NCBI GenBank assembly: GCA_021228405.1
Contig: JAJQRF010000001.1
Location: 942,515-1,006,514, forward strand
DNA from: Pyrinomonadaceae bacterium
GTDB taxonomy: Bacteria > Acidobacteriota > Blastocatellia > Pyrinomonadales > Pyrinomonadaceae
Length of the DNA stretch: 64,000 nt
Direction: 5' to 3'
Below, in pieces: positions 35,166 to 44,055 of the stretch. Positions within the stretch are counted from its first letter, which is position 1. Each line of letters begins with the position of its first letter. The notes below the pieces were generated by a model. The model ran no database searches. It worked only from the letters and a program-made list of their open reading frames with translations, and was not told the origin of the DNA. Position numbers and translations under genes: made by a program.

Positions 35166-37028
35166 ATGTCCGACCAAACAAATAAATTTCACGAAGAAGA
35201 AGCCATCGGGAAAACTTACGATTTTCGGGTTGCCAAACGGCTTTTGAGTTATCTCAAACCTTACTGGCATATCGCCGCCGCCGCGCTCGTGCTGACGGTT
35301 GTGGCAAATGTTCTCTTCAGTTTACAGCCGAGATTTACGCAAATGGCGGTTGATGATTTCATCACGCCGAAACAAACCGAGGGCATTTGGATTTTCGCGC
35401 TCGCATTTTTCGCCATCTTTCTGTTTCGTTTTCTTTTTTCATACATTCAGGAAATTTTACTGAATACGGTCGGACAGAAAGTGATGTTCGACATCCGCAC
35501 GCAGATTTATACCAAACTCCAAAAACAGGAAGTTTCGTATTACGACAAGCATCCGGTCGGAAGAATCATCACGCGCATCACTTCTGACGTTGACGCGCTC
35601 AACGAACTTTTTACTTCGGGCGTGATCGACGTGCTCGGCGACCTCGTTATTATTTTCGCGATCATCGCGCAGATGTTCTGGTATGACTGGAAGCTCGCGC
35701 TCGTTTCGCTCGTCACGATTCCGCTGCTTTTCGCCGCGACGAACTGGTTTCGCAAACGCGCCCGCGAAGGCTTCGACAAAGTTCGCACACGCAACGCCAA
35801 ACTTAACGCGTTTCTCCAGGAATATATTTCCGGCGCGCAAACCGTCCAGCTTTTCAACGCCGAAAATAAAGCGAAAAGACGTTTTCAGGACATCAACGAC
35901 GATTACCGCAACGCAAACATCGAAACGATCTATTATTATTCGATATTTTTCCCGCTCGTCGATTTTATCGGCACGGTCGGAATCGCCGTCGTTTTGTGGT
36001 TCAGCGGTTATCAATTCATCAGCCAGATGTCGGCGGGCGGGCAAGCGATCACCATCGGAATCGTGATCGCCTTCGTCCAGTTTTCGCAACAGCTTTTCCA
36101 GCCGATCCGCGATCTGTCCGACAAATTCAACGTTTTGCAAGCCGCGATCGTCGCCTCGCACCGCATTTTCGTTCTGCTCGATCTGGACATCGAAATCGAA
36201 ACCCCGAAAGAGCCGAAAATGTCGGGAAAAGCCGTCGGAAAGATCGAATTCAAGAATGTCTGGTTCGCATATAAAAAGGAAGATTGGGTGCTGAAAGACG
36301 TTTCGTTCACGATAAATCCGGGCGAATCGGTCGCGCTCGTCGGGCATACGGGTTCGGGAAAAACGACCTGCACAAATCTGCTGATGCGTTTCTACGACAT
36401 CCAGAAAGGCGAAATTTTGCTTGACGGCGTAAATATCAAAGACTGGGATTTGAAGGATTTACGCGAAAATTTCGCCGTTGTTTTACAGGATGTTTTCCTT
36501 TTTTCGGGTTCGATCGAAGAAAATATCCGGCTCGGAAACGATGCAATTAACGACGAAAGAGTTCTGTGGGCGGCGCAGGAAGTTCACGCCGACGAATTTG
36601 TTCAGCAACTCGACGGCGGTTATAAGGCTCTCGTCAAAGAACGCGGCGCAGGGCTTTCAGTCGGACAAAAACAGCTTATTTCCTTCGCGCGGGCGTTGGC
36701 TTTCGACCCGAAAATCCTGATTCTCGACGAAGCGACAAGCTCCATCGATACGGAAACCGAACAGCTTATCCAGCAAGCGGTTGACCGCGTGATGCTCGAC
36801 CGCACTTCGCTGGTCGTCGCGCACCGGCTTTCGACGATCCAACGTTGCGATAAAATTCTCGTGTTTCATCACGGCGAATTGCGCGAAGCCGGTTCGCACC
36901 ACGAACTATTGGGTTTGCGCGGACTTTACTGGCGGCTTTACCAGCTTCAATACGTCGAAGAAAAAATTCACAATTCGGCTCCGCCCGATAATCCTTCACG
37001 GCAACTCGAATCGAGTGTCGGGAATTAG
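35166..37028 (+). CDS. MsbA-like ABC exporter, permease-ATPase fusion
   Basis: The 620-residue half-transporter has six membrane helices (about residues 30-325). The nucleotide-binding domain has Walker [10 protein letters not shown] (near 392-400), a Q-loop region [11 protein letters not shown], the signature LSVGQKQ, Walker B ILILDEAT (near 518-525) and the switch AHRLS. It would work as a homodimer exporting lipids, drugs or peptides across the inner membrane. Transported substrate cannot be inferred. The start ATG 35166 lies immediately after heptamer repeats and has no recognisable ribosome site. It is divergent from the SpoIIM-like gene, and the sigma-factor gene follows 63 bases downstream with its own -10 box. 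Confidence 0.92.
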   Translation: MSDQTNKFHEEEAIGKTYDFRVAKRLLSYLKPYWHIAAAALVLTVVANVLFSLQPRFTQMAVDDFITPKQTEGIWIFALAFFAIFLFRFLFSYIQEILLNTVGQKVMFDIRTQIYTKLQKQEVSYYDKHPVGRIITRITSDVDALNELFTSGVIDVLGDLVIIFAIIAQMFWYDWKLALVSLVTIPLLFAATNWFRKRAREGFDKVRTRNAKLNAFLQEYISGAQTVQLFNAENKAKRRFQDINDDYRNANIETIYYYSIFFPLVDFIGTVGIAVVLWFSGYQFISQMSAGGQAITIGIVIAFVQFSQQLFQPIRDLSDKFNVLQAAIVASHRIFVLLDLDIEIETPKEPKMSGKAVGKIEFKNVWFAYKKEDWVLKDVSFTINPGESVALVGHTGSGKTTCTNLLMRFYDIQKGEILLDGVNIKDWDLKDLRENFAVVLQDVFLFSGSIEENIRLGNDAINDERVLWAAQEVHADEFVQQLDGGYKALVKERGAGLSVGQKQLISFARALAFDPKILILDEATSSIDTETEQLIQQAVDRVMLDRTSLVVAHRLSTIQRCDKILVFHHGELREAGSHHELLGLRGLYWRLYQLQYVEEKIHNSAPPDNPSRQLESSVGN

Positions 37029-37073
37029 GCAGTGACAAATAAGATTTAACTAGGACAAATTAAAAATTTCGTC

Positions 37074-37079
37074 TATAAT
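37074..37079 (+). promoter_or_regulatory. -10 box of the sigma-factor gene
   Basis: A consensus TATAAT lies 12 bases before ATG 37092. No convincing -35 is seen, so an alternative sigma factor or activator may be involved. Confidence 0.45.
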
Positions 37080-37091
37080 AACGAAGCAGTT

Positions 37092-38102
37092 ATGTCTCCT
37101 GAAGCCGTAAATAATGAAGATTTAATGAAAGAATGTGATTCCGTGTTGAACGAAATTTTCGCACGGTGTCACGAAAATGCGCCGAATTTCGGCGTAAGCG
37201 AGGACTTTTTCAAAAATTCGCTCAAGAAAACCGCGCATAAATACCTTCTTTCAAATTCTTCGGAAGTTTTATCATTACAGGAATTAACCGATTTTTTCGG
37301 GCAAATTCAAGCCGAAGACCTTTTTATGGCTTTAGCTTGCGCTAACGGCAACGAACGCGCCTGGTGGGAATTTGACCAGCAACATCGTTCATATCTCGAA
37401 CGCGTCGCCCGTCATCTGGCGAAAACCGACATCGACGCGCAGGAAGTGATCGACACGGTTTACGTTGAGCTTTACGGAACACGTGTCGTTGACGGCGAAA
37501 GAGTTTCAAAATTTGCGACTTACAGCGGACGCGGAAGTTTGCGCGGCTGGCTCAGAACGGTTATCTGGCATTCTCTGGTCGATCTTCACCGCGCTTCGCA
37601 CGACGAAGTTTCGCTCGATGAAATGACCGAAAACGTCGGCGAAGGAACGGCGCACGCGAATTTTGCCGAATCGACATCGCTCGGCGGCGAGGACGAAATG
37701 ATCGAGCATCTCGCTAAGGAACGTTACCGCAAAGCGACGCTTTCGGCAATCGAAAAAGCATTTTCTTCGCTCGACGATCACGAAAAACTTCTGCTTCTTT
37801 ATTATCACGTTGAAAGTATGAAACTTCGTGAAATTGCGCGGATGGTCGAAAATGAAAATTCGCTGCTTCGTGACTGGTTTCAGCGAAAATCGGCAACCCG
37901 CGAAAAAGAGCCGTCGAGCCGCATTCACGAATCGACGATTATGCGTTGGCTGGAGAAAAGTTACGCGAAAATTCTCCAGTTTTTCCGTAACGAACTGCAA
38001 TCCGTTCATAATTTATCCGAACAGGAAATCGAAATTTGTATGGGACTCGCGACGCAGGATTTAGCGGGAAACAGTATATACCGTAATTTGACGACAACCT
38101 GA
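37092..38102 (+). CDS. ECF-like RNA polymerase sigma factor
   Basis: The 336-residue protein has an extended N-terminus of about 90 residues. Region 2 follows with GNERAWWEFDQQHRSYLERVARHL and the -10-binding segment FATYSGRGSLRGWLRTVIWHSL, then region 4 with SSLDDHEKLLLLYYHVESM and LREIARMV. An unusual insertion, NENSLLRDWFQRKSATREK, splits region 4, and a 50-residue helical tail follows. It should direct RNA polymerase to a special promoter set. The zinc-finger protein 108 bases downstream is the likely anti-sigma factor. The insertion makes it atypical of standard ECF groups. Confidence 0.82.
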   Translation: MSPEAVNNEDLMKECDSVLNEIFARCHENAPNFGVSEDFFKNSLKKTAHKYLLSNSSEVLSLQELTDFFGQIQAEDLFMALACANGNERAWWEFDQQHRSYLERVARHLAKTDIDAQEVIDTVYVELYGTRVVDGERVSKFATYSGRGSLRGWLRTVIWHSLVDLHRASHDEVSLDEMTENVGEGTAHANFAESTSLGGEDEMIEHLAKERYRKATLSAIEKAFSSLDDHEKLLLLYYHVESMKLREIARMVENENSLLRDWFQRKSATREKEPSSRIHESTIMRWLEKSYAKILQFFRNELQSVHNLSEQEIEICMGLATQDLAGNSIYRNLTTT

Positions 38103-38210
38103 TTTTTACTTTAATGAATCGTATTAAGCTATTTTTTTTGCCCCTTTCTGATTTTCTTATGCAAATGTTACAAAATAGTTTCGTCTGTCAATCGGGAGGC
38201 TGGAACTGAT

Positions 38211-38636
38211 ATGGAAAATAAAGGGCATTTAACGGCACAGGATATTCAAATTCAAGGAGTCTTGGATAACTTCTTGAAACTGCGCTCGACAAACAATACT
38301 TCAACCGCGAAAACTCATTTGGATGAGGATTCTCTTACAGCTTTTGTCGAAGGAAATTTAGGTCGGCGCGAATCACAGCCCGTTGTTAGTCATTTGGTTG
38401 ATTGTTCGTTTTGCCGTCATATTACGGCAGAGTTGATTAAACTGGATTATGCTTTTGCCAAAATCGATGAAGTTCGTCCGGTTAAAGCCGAAGCGGAACC
38501 GACGAAAATTTCCGAGGTTTTGAGCGGACTTTTGACAAGAATCTTCGGTTCAAATGAAGAAGCGGTTTTTGCGCTCGAAGAAAAGGAAGAAGAGTCCGAA
38601 AAGACTGAAAAAAGCGAAGAAACGAAAGAAAAGTAG
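38211..38636 (+). CDS. Putative soluble zinc-finger anti-sigma factor
   Basis: The 141-residue protein has the ZAS-type signature SHLVDCSFCRH (HxxxCxxC) preceded by DEDSLTAFVEGNLGRRES, typical of anti-sigma factors that clamp ECF sigmas. No membrane segment is present, so control would be cytoplasmic, perhaps redox or zinc dependent. The C-terminus is highly acidic and lysine-rich (EEKEEESEKTEKSEETKEK). It follows the sigma factor on the same strand and ends in a terminator, so the two are probably co-transcribed. Role inferred from motif and neighbour. Confidence 0.78.
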   Translation: MENKGHLTAQDIQIQGVLDNFLKLRSTNNTSTAKTHLDEDSLTAFVEGNLGRRESQPVVSHLVDCSFCRHITAELIKLDYAFAKIDEVRPVKAEAEPTKISEVLSGLLTRIFGSNEEAVFALEEKEEESEKTEKSEETKEK

Positions 38637-38658
38637 TTTGTTATCATACGCCAGATAA

Positions 38659-38700
38659 GAAAAAGCCGTCCGCCGATTTGTTTCAGCGGACGGCTTTTTC
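38659..38700 (+). terminator. Terminator of the sigma/anti-sigma unit
   Basis: GAAAAAGCCGTCCGC and GCGGACGGCTTTTTC form a perfect 15-bp stem with T run. Confidence 0.92.
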
Positions 38701-38796
38701 ACCATTTAACTGATTTACCCGGCTTTTATAATATTTATTTGAACTGTTTTTTTCACACATTCGATCAAATTTCTGTAATTTTCAGCCTCAAAGAGT

Positions 38797-38802
38797 TATA
38801 AT
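38797..38802 (+). promoter_or_regulatory. -10 box upstream of ribA
   Basis: TATAAT lies 41 bases before the ribA start. No FMN riboswitch can be recognised in this short leader. Confidence 0.45.
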
Positions 38803-38843
38803 TTCTCAACCGAACCAATTTTTAGTTTTGGAGATTTCATTTT

Positions 38844-39482
38844 TTGAAGGAAAGCAATAATAATTGTAAACCTGCGGTAAAAACGATTTCGGTGGAAAAA
38901 GTTGCCGCAGCCAATTTACCAACGAAAAGGGGCAGTTTTAAGATCGCCGGTTATCGTTCATTAAACAGCGACGAAGAATTTGTCGTTCTTTATAAGGGCG
39001 AAATGCGAAAAGAGATTCCGACGCTCGTCAGAATTCACTCGCAATGCCTGACCGGTGATGTCTTCGGTTCGATTAAATGCGATTGCGGTCCACAGCTTCA
39101 CAAAGCGATGGAGTTGATCGAAGCCGAAGGGCTCGGCGCGATCGTTTACCAGCAACAGGAAGGTCGCGGGATCGGAATTATCAATAAAATTCGCGCGTAT
39201 GCTTTGCAGGATGAAGGCGCAGACACGGTGGAAGCCAACGAAAAATTAGGTTTTGCCGCCGATGCCCGGAGTTATCAGCAATGCGCTGAAATTCTTTTCG
39301 ATCTTGGACTCTGCAAGGTCCGCGTGATGTCGAATAATCCGGACAAATTAAAAGCATTGGAAGACGCAGGTTTGCAGATCGTCGAACGCGTCCCGATCGA
39401 AGTCAAGGCGGAAGAACCGGCTGCCCAATATATGAAAACTAAAAAGGAAAAAATGGGGCATTTGCTGGATAAGGTAGTTTAA
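38844..39482 (+). CDS. ribA: GTP cyclohydrolase II
   Basis: The 212-residue enzyme opens the imidazole ring of GTP in the first step of riboflavin synthesis. The zinc site is [18 protein letters not shown], with all three cysteines, followed by [15 protein letters not shown] and the C-terminal helix. The DHBP synthase domain often fused to it is absent, so ribB must be elsewhere. The start is TTG 38844, with GGAG eleven bases before. A secreted TPR protein gene follows 23 bases later on the same strand, possibly by read-through and not by function. Confidence 0.95.
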   Translation: MKESNNNCKPAVKTISVEKVAAANLPTKRGSFKIAGYRSLNSDEEFVVLYKGEMRKEIPTLVRIHSQCLTGDVFGSIKCDCGPQLHKAMELIEAEGLGAIVYQQQEGRGIGIINKIRAYALQDEGADTVEANEKLGFAADARSYQQCAEILFDLGLCKVRVMSNNPDKLKALEDAGLQIVERVPIEVKAEEPAAQYMKTKKEKMGHLLDKVV

Positions 39483-39505
39483 TAAAATTATTCGGGAGAG
39501 AAAAT

Positions 39506-40528
39506 ATGAAATTCAAAAATAGAGCGTTTCCAAAAACTATATTTCTTCTAGTTGTTTCGATGTTGGTTTTGCCATTTTTAGCCTCTTCACTGAGTGTTTG
39601 CGCGCAAAACGGAAACACGATCAGCGGAAATGTGTTCGGAGCGGATCGTCGCCCTCTGGACAGCATCAATGTCGAACTTCTCAACGATTACAACGCGACC
39701 GTCGCGCGCACCAGAACCAACGGTTCGGGGCGTTATTTTTTTAATGGAGTGTCTTCGGGCAGGTTTGTAGTCGTCGTTTTGCCCTTCGGCACCGAATATG
39801 AAGAACAGCGTCAGGATGTCGAGATTCAAAACTTTAACGTTTCAGGCAGATCGTTCGGTTTTTCCAATGAGCAGAAAGACTTTTATCTGAAGGTCAGAAA
39901 AAATGCTCAACCGTTATCAAATGAAGTCATTTTTGCACAAGAGGTACCCAACGAAGCCAAAAAATTGTATGAAAAAGCAATCGATGCACTGAGCGATAAA
40001 AAGCAGAAAGAAGGACTTGACGGACTAAAAGCGGCACTTGAAATCTATCCGAAATATTTTGCGGCACTCGAACGGCTCGGCAGAGAATATGTTCAACTCG
40101 GACATTATGAAGCCGCCCGCATTCTTTTAACTCTTGCGGTCGAAGTAAATCCGCGCAGTTACCGCGGCTGGTATGGACTCGCTTATTCGCAATATACGCA
40201 AAAAATGCTCAAAGATTCGCTCGAATCCGTCAACAAAGCCATCGCGATAAACCCGGCTTCCTATGACGGCTTGATGTTGTCCGGCGTGATTCTGCGCCAG
40301 CTCGGTAAATTTGAAGACGCTGAAAAACAACTCATTAAATCTAAAGAAGCCTACGAAACCGCCGAAGTTCACTGGCAACTCGGCATTCTTTACGCGAATA
40401 ATATGAAACGCTACAAAGATGCGGTCAGAGAGTTGAAGACTTACCTGAAACTCGCGCCTGCCGCCAAAAATGCCGAGGAAGTGAAAAAGACCATCAAAGA
40501 ACTCGAAACAAAGCCTGATAACACCTAA
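39506..40528 (+). CDS. Secreted TPR protein with regulatory-like N-domain
   Basis: The 340-residue protein has a signal peptide ending SSLSVCAQ. A carboxypeptidase-regulatory-like Ig fold follows at about 35-120 (ISGNVFGADRRPLDSINVEL, TRTNGSGRYFFNGV). Residues 150-330 hold about five TPR motifs (AKKLYEKAIDALSDKKQKEG, AARILLTLAVEVNPRSYRGW). Such proteins are envelope scaffolds. GGGAGAG precedes ATG 39506. The gene ends in a terminator and may be co-transcribed with ribA. Confidence 0.85.
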   Translation: MKFKNRAFPKTIFLLVVSMLVLPFLASSLSVCAQNGNTISGNVFGADRRPLDSINVELLNDYNATVARTRTNGSGRYFFNGVSSGRFVVVVLPFGTEYEEQRQDVEIQNFNVSGRSFGFSNEQKDFYLKVRKNAQPLSNEVIFAQEVPNEAKKLYEKAIDALSDKKQKEGLDGLKAALEIYPKYFAALERLGREYVQLGHYEAARILLTLAVEVNPRSYRGWYGLAYSQYTQKMLKDSLESVNKAIAINPASYDGLMLSGVILRQLGKFEDAEKQLIKSKEAYETAEVHWQLGILYANNMKRYKDAVRELKTYLKLAPAAKNAEEVKKTIKELETKPDNT

Positions 40529-40555
40529 TTTCGAGAATTTCGACTCTTTATTGAG

Positions 40556-40594
40556 AAAGGAAAGTCCGAAGCCGCAAATTTCGGACTTTTCTTT
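40556..40594 (+). terminator. Terminator of the TPR gene
   Basis: AAAGGAAAGTCCGAA pairs with TTCGGACTTTTCTTT, one mismatch, followed by T. Confidence 0.85.
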
Positions 40595-40694
40595 TTTACG
40601 AAAATACCTTGCCGTCCGTTTTACAAACCTCAGCCTCAAACGATAGACTTTTGCATACTTTTATCTTCAGTTTTTCCTGAAAAAAATTATCAAA

Positions 40695-41531
40695 ATGCGT
40701 CGAAAGTATTTCATTTTCAGTTTTGTTACGGCATTCTTCCTGTCAATTTTTCACTGTCCGACTTTGGCGCAGAACATCGGAAAAAAAACGGCGAATTCTT
40801 CAAAACCTTTACCGCAAAAACAAGATGCTGTTAAATTTACCGCCGCATTCATTTCCCTGCTTGAAGAAACCAAAGACCTGAACCTGATTCCGAAAAGCTA
40901 CTTTGTCGATGATTTTACCGCACGTTTCGCCAAAGAACCGCCGATCGATATTAATATCGAGGCGAAAATTTTCAAAAAGCTCGATGAAACGCGCCGCTTT
41001 GAATTTAATTCGACATTTTTCAATCTGGGATATTTAAGCCTGATGTATGCTTTCGGAAAAGTCGAGGTCGAAACTCGCGGGAAAGCCAGCCTTGAAACAA
41101 TCGAAGACAACGACATCGAAGCCGTTAAAAATCTCTTTCCGCCGCAAATTATTGCAATGATCGAAAAAAGCGAAACATTAAATTCCTATTTTCTGAAAAC
41201 CGAAAACGGAATCGGTTATAACACGGATTTTAAGATTAAAGACGGAAAAACCTTCGATAAATTTCTAGCAGATTCAAACAAAATAACCGAGGCTCAACGC
41301 GCTTTCCTGAATGAACGTTCGTCGCCGGAAAAAGCAAGATACACAAAAACCATCAGCCAATTGCGAAAAATGACGAATTGGACAAAAAACAAAACCTGCG
41401 GCAAGGATTGCGAAGGTTTTCCCACCCAAACGCGTTATTACGAACTGCGCTATTATCCTTTATATTTCAAAATCGTCCGCGAAAAAGGCAATTATAAAAT
41501 TTTTGAATTAACTATCGGCGCAGTCGATTAA
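40695..41531 (+). CDS. Secreted protein of unknown function
   Basis: A signal peptide (FIFSFVTAFFLSIFHCPTLAQ) is followed by about 250 residues without a recognised domain. Features are an asparagine/lysine-poor helical core, MIEKSETLNSYFLKTENG, and a late pair of cysteines in KTCGKDCEG that could form a disulfide. It is probably periplasmic. The gene has its own leader after a terminator and converges with the acyl-CoA dehydrogenase gene. Confidence 0.7.
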   Translation: MRRKYFIFSFVTAFFLSIFHCPTLAQNIGKKTANSSKPLPQKQDAVKFTAAFISLLEETKDLNLIPKSYFVDDFTARFAKEPPIDINIEAKIFKKLDETRRFEFNSTFFNLGYLSLMYAFGKVEVETRGKASLETIEDNDIEAVKNLFPPQIIAMIEKSETLNSYFLKTENGIGYNTDFKIKDGKTFDKFLADSNKITEAQRAFLNERSSPEKARYTKTISQLRKMTNWTKNKTCGKDCEGFPTQTRYYELRYYPLYFKIVREKGNYKIFELTIGAVD

Positions 41532-41577
41532 GCAAATTTGCAAAAAAAAGTCCGAAGCCTTTCAGCCCCGGACTAAT

Positions 41578-41598
41578 CCAAAATCCAAAATCCAAGAT
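41578..41598. repeat. Heptamer repeat (CCAAAAT)3
   Basis: Two exact CCAAAAT units and one CCAAGAT lie between two convergent genes. Same heptamer family as at 17674, 35001 and 35135. Confidence 0.7.
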
Positions 41599-41604
41599 CA
41601 GAAA

Positions 41605-43380
41605 TTAGAAAACGTATTTATTCGCCGCGATCAATGTATCGGCGATTCTTTGACGAGCCGCTATGGTGTTGATCGGGGAATTGTTTTTCGTGAAACGCTT
41701 TAATGCAACGAGCAGCATTTTGCCTTCGTCGCCTTCCGTCATCGCGGCGATCGTGTTGCGCGCCGCCATATCGATCTTTTGCATCGCGTCGTTGCAGAAA
41801 ACCGCCGCCATATCGATCTGATTTTCGGCGTTCCCTTTTTCGGCGAGTTTTTGTGCGCGAAGAACAGCCGTTTCCATCGCGTAGGCGTTCATAATGATGT
41901 CCGCCGCGTTCATCAGGATTTCCTGTTGATTTTGCAGTTCTGCCATATATTTCTGCGCCGCCGTGCCGATGACCATCAAAGCGACTTTTTTCGCATTTTG
42001 CGCGAGCTTCATTTCCTTCGCCAAAACGCCTTCGTCTTCATCAAACGAAATTTGCGGATTCATAATTTCATCCTGCAAAGCCTTTCCTGCCTGGAGAAGT
42101 CCGAGTTCGCCTTTCATCGCTTTTTTGAGAAGCTGTCCCGGAATCAAAAGACGATTGATCTCGTTCGTGCCTTCAAAAATGCGGTTGATGCGCGCATCGC
42201 GGTAAGCTTTTTCCGCCGGATAATCCGCCGAATAACCCGCGCCGCCGTAAATCTGCACCATTTCGTCAACGACGTAATCCAACGCTTCCGAACACCAGAC
42301 CTTATTGATCGAAGATTCGACCGAATATTCTTCGATCGAGCGAAGTTTTTTCTCTTTGTCGCCGCCGTCTTCGCCGATCAGCGCGTCGATCATTCCGACC
42401 GTGCGATACGACATCGATTCGGCAACCCAAACGCGTGTCGCCATTTCCGCAAGCTTGTGTTTCATCGCGCCGAACGACGAGATCGGAACGTTAAACTGTT
42501 GCCGTTCATTGGCATAACGAATCGCGTGATGAAGCGCGAGCTTTGCGCCGCCCGTCACGGATGCGCCGAGTTTGAAGCGTCCGACGTTTAAGATATTGAA
42601 AGCGATCTTCGTTCCGTCGCCGACTTCGCCGATCAGATTTTCGACCGGAACGTGGCAATCCGAAAGGATCAAAGGCGTGGTCGAGGAAGATTTGATGCCC
42701 ATTTTATGCTCTTCCGCACCCGGACGGCAGTTTTCGCTTTTTTCCACTACGAACGCCGAAAATTTCTTTTTCTCGCCGTCAACTTTTGCAAAAACGATGA
42801 AAAAGTCGGCAAAAGCACCGTTTGAAATCCACATTTTTTCGCCGTTCAAAATGTAATGTTTGCCGTCTTCGGAAAGGCGCGCATTACATTTTGCGCCGAG
42901 CGCGTCGGAACCAGAACCGGCTTCGGATAAACAATATGCCGTGATCTTCTCGCCCGAAATAATCTGCGGAATATATTTTTCCTTCAAATATTCCGAACCG
43001 AAATAAAAGATCGGGAGCAAACCGATCGAAGTTTGCGAACCGAACGTCACGCCGAATCCCGAAGCGCGTCCGAAATTTTCAGCAATGACCACGCCCGTCG
43101 TTTGGTCGAGCGCAAGACCGCCGTATTCTTCGGAAATATTTGCGCCGAGCAGTCCGAGCTCGCCCGCTTTGTGAACGAGCGAACGCGCCATTTCCCAGTC
43201 GTGCTTTTCCATCGCTTCGATGTTCGGCAAAACTTCGTTGTCAACAAAATCGCGCGTCGTGTCGCCGATCATACGTTGTTCTTCCGACAAATCTTCAGGT
43301 GTAAAAATCTCGTTCGCCGAACGATTTTCGATTAAAAACGCGCCGCCTTTTATAAAATCCTTCTGCATCTGTGCATCCAT
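41605..43380 (-). CDS. VLCAD-like acyl-CoA dehydrogenase
   Basis: The 591-residue enzyme has the N-terminal helical domain, the FAD-contacting YCLSEAGSGSDA (149-160), a middle beta domain and the C-terminal helical domain with the catalytic base Glu403 in RIFEGTNEI. About 150 further residues after that domain match the extended tail of very-long-chain dehydrogenases. It catalyses the first beta-oxidation step, acyl-CoA to enoyl-CoA, with FAD. AGAGGAAAAA precedes ATG 43380. The promoter holds an 18-bp palindrome inside the spacer between -35 and -10, also present before the thiolase gene at 49333, so both are probably repressed by one TetR-type acyl-CoA sensor. Confidence 0.95.
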   Translation of the reverse strand: MDAQMQKDFIKGGAFLIENRSANEIFTPEDLSEEQRMIGDTTRDFVDNEVLPNIEAMEKHDWEMARSLVHKAGELGLLGANISEEYGGLALDQTTGVVIAENFGRASGFGVTFGSQTSIGLLPIFYFGSEYLKEKYIPQIISGEKITAYCLSEAGSGSDALGAKCNARLSEDGKHYILNGEKMWISNGAFADFFIVFAKVDGEKKKFSAFVVEKSENCRPGAEEHKMGIKSSSTTPLILSDCHVPVENLIGEVGDGTKIAFNILNVGRFKLGASVTGGAKLALHHAIRYANERQQFNVPISSFGAMKHKLAEMATRVWVAESMSYRTVGMIDALIGEDGGDKEKKLRSIEEYSVESSINKVWCSEALDYVVDEMVQIYGGAGYSADYPAEKAYRDARINRIFEGTNEINRLLIPGQLLKKAMKGELGLLQAGKALQDEIMNPQISFDEDEGVLAKEMKLAQNAKKVALMVIGTAAQKYMAELQNQQEILMNAADIIMNAYAMETAVLRAQKLAEKGNAENQIDMAAVFCNDAMQKIDMAARNTIAAMTEGDEGKMLLVALKRFTKNNSPINTIAARQRIADTLIAANKYVF

Positions 43381-43429
43381 ATTCTTTTTCCTCTTTTATT
43401 TATTTTTGTTTTGAATTTTGCTGTCAACA

Positions 43430-43459
43430 ATTATAACTGAATGAATGCTCATTCAGCAA
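43430..43459 (-). promoter_or_regulatory. Promoter with FadR-like operator, acyl-CoA dehydrogenase
   Basis: On the minus strand, -35 TTGCTG (43459-43454) and -10 TATAAT (43435-43430) are 18 bases apart. The palindrome TGAATGAATGCTCATTCA (43438-43455) fills the spacer. The arms TGAATGA/TCATTCA match the known Bacillus FadR operator pattern as I recall it. A repressor here would block polymerase directly. Confidence 0.8.
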
Positions 43460-43544
43460 GAACTTTTTTCAGGTAAATTATAAATCGGGTTATTTTTTTC
43501 GCCCGATCCAATCAAATCAGGTGCTTATAAATATAATAAATTTC

Positions 43545-43573
43545 TTGACATCTCAAAAAACGTCAACTATATT
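43545..43573 (+). promoter_or_regulatory. Consensus promoter of the candidate small RNA
   Basis: TTGACA (43545-43550) and TATATT (43568-43573) with a 17-base spacer form one of the best promoters in the window. Confidence 0.75.
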
Positions 43574-43579
43574 TGTCTA

Positions 43580-43790
43580 CACACTACCCCGAAAGTTTAC
43601 TGTTTTTATTTCAACTATTTTTGTAAAATGTTGCCGATTTTCTTATCTTTTTTCCCTGACAGCTTCCTGATTTCTCAAAATCCGGAGAGCGCATATCCCC
43701 CCGGATTCGGAAAATCCAACTTTTATTTCGATCAATATTTCTTGTAATTTGAAAAGCCCTGTTGCAGTTTTCGGCAACGGGGCTTTTTCG
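43580..43790 (+). ncRNA. Candidate small RNA or attenuated leader, about 210 nt
   Basis: A consensus promoter at 43545 and a strong terminator at 43752-43789 bracket about 210 bases without a convincing gene. The transcript is pyrimidine-rich at its 5' half and contains a hairpin TCCGG/CCGGA (43681-43705). A 39-codon frame (43628-43747) exists but has no ribosome site. The element lies before the large secreted protein gene at 44056, so it may be a free RNA or a leader in which termination controls that gene. It matches no RNA family I know. Confidence 0.5.
43752..43789 (+). terminator. Intrinsic terminator without an upstream gene
   Basis: AAAAGCCCTGTTGC pairs with GCAACGGGGCTTTT (one G-T pair) and T follow. 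Confidence 0.85.
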
Positions 43791-44055
43791 ATGGAAATCT
43801 CCGTCCGTGTCCGAACAAACCGTATTTGCTTACCAGCAAATGCAGTCGCGCAAAAACGGCAGAGTTAAACTCAAAGGCGGAAAAACCGGGTGAGGTGAGG
43901 CGCACTTTCTTTTTTGTAAGGACATTGTTCGTCACATTTTCGGTTTTCCTTGGAAAAACACCATATATCCTATGAAATACAGAAAACTACAAATTCTTTC
44001 GTCAACACAAGTAAATACTAAGTTTGAAGATAACTTAAGGTTAAAAGGAGATTCT

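Noticed and set aside
34998..35270. N-terminal extension of the SpoIIM-like protein (ILDFRFWILDW)
   Set aside because: It is a translation of GATTTTG heptamers and runs into the divergent ABC gene; ATG 34997 fits the family start.
43628..43747. 39-codon open frame between the consensus promoter and terminator
   Set aside because: No ribosome site and no recognisable peptide; retained only as a caveat to the small-RNA proposal.
43732..43935. 67-codon minus-strand frame
   Set aside because: It runs through the terminator hairpin at 43752 and has no supporting start signal.
43790..44055. Cyclic-di-GMP or other known riboswitch before the large secreted proteins
   Set aside because: I looked for conserved cores in the leaders of 44056, 22497 and 60429 and found no match to a known riboswitch and no shared block among the three.
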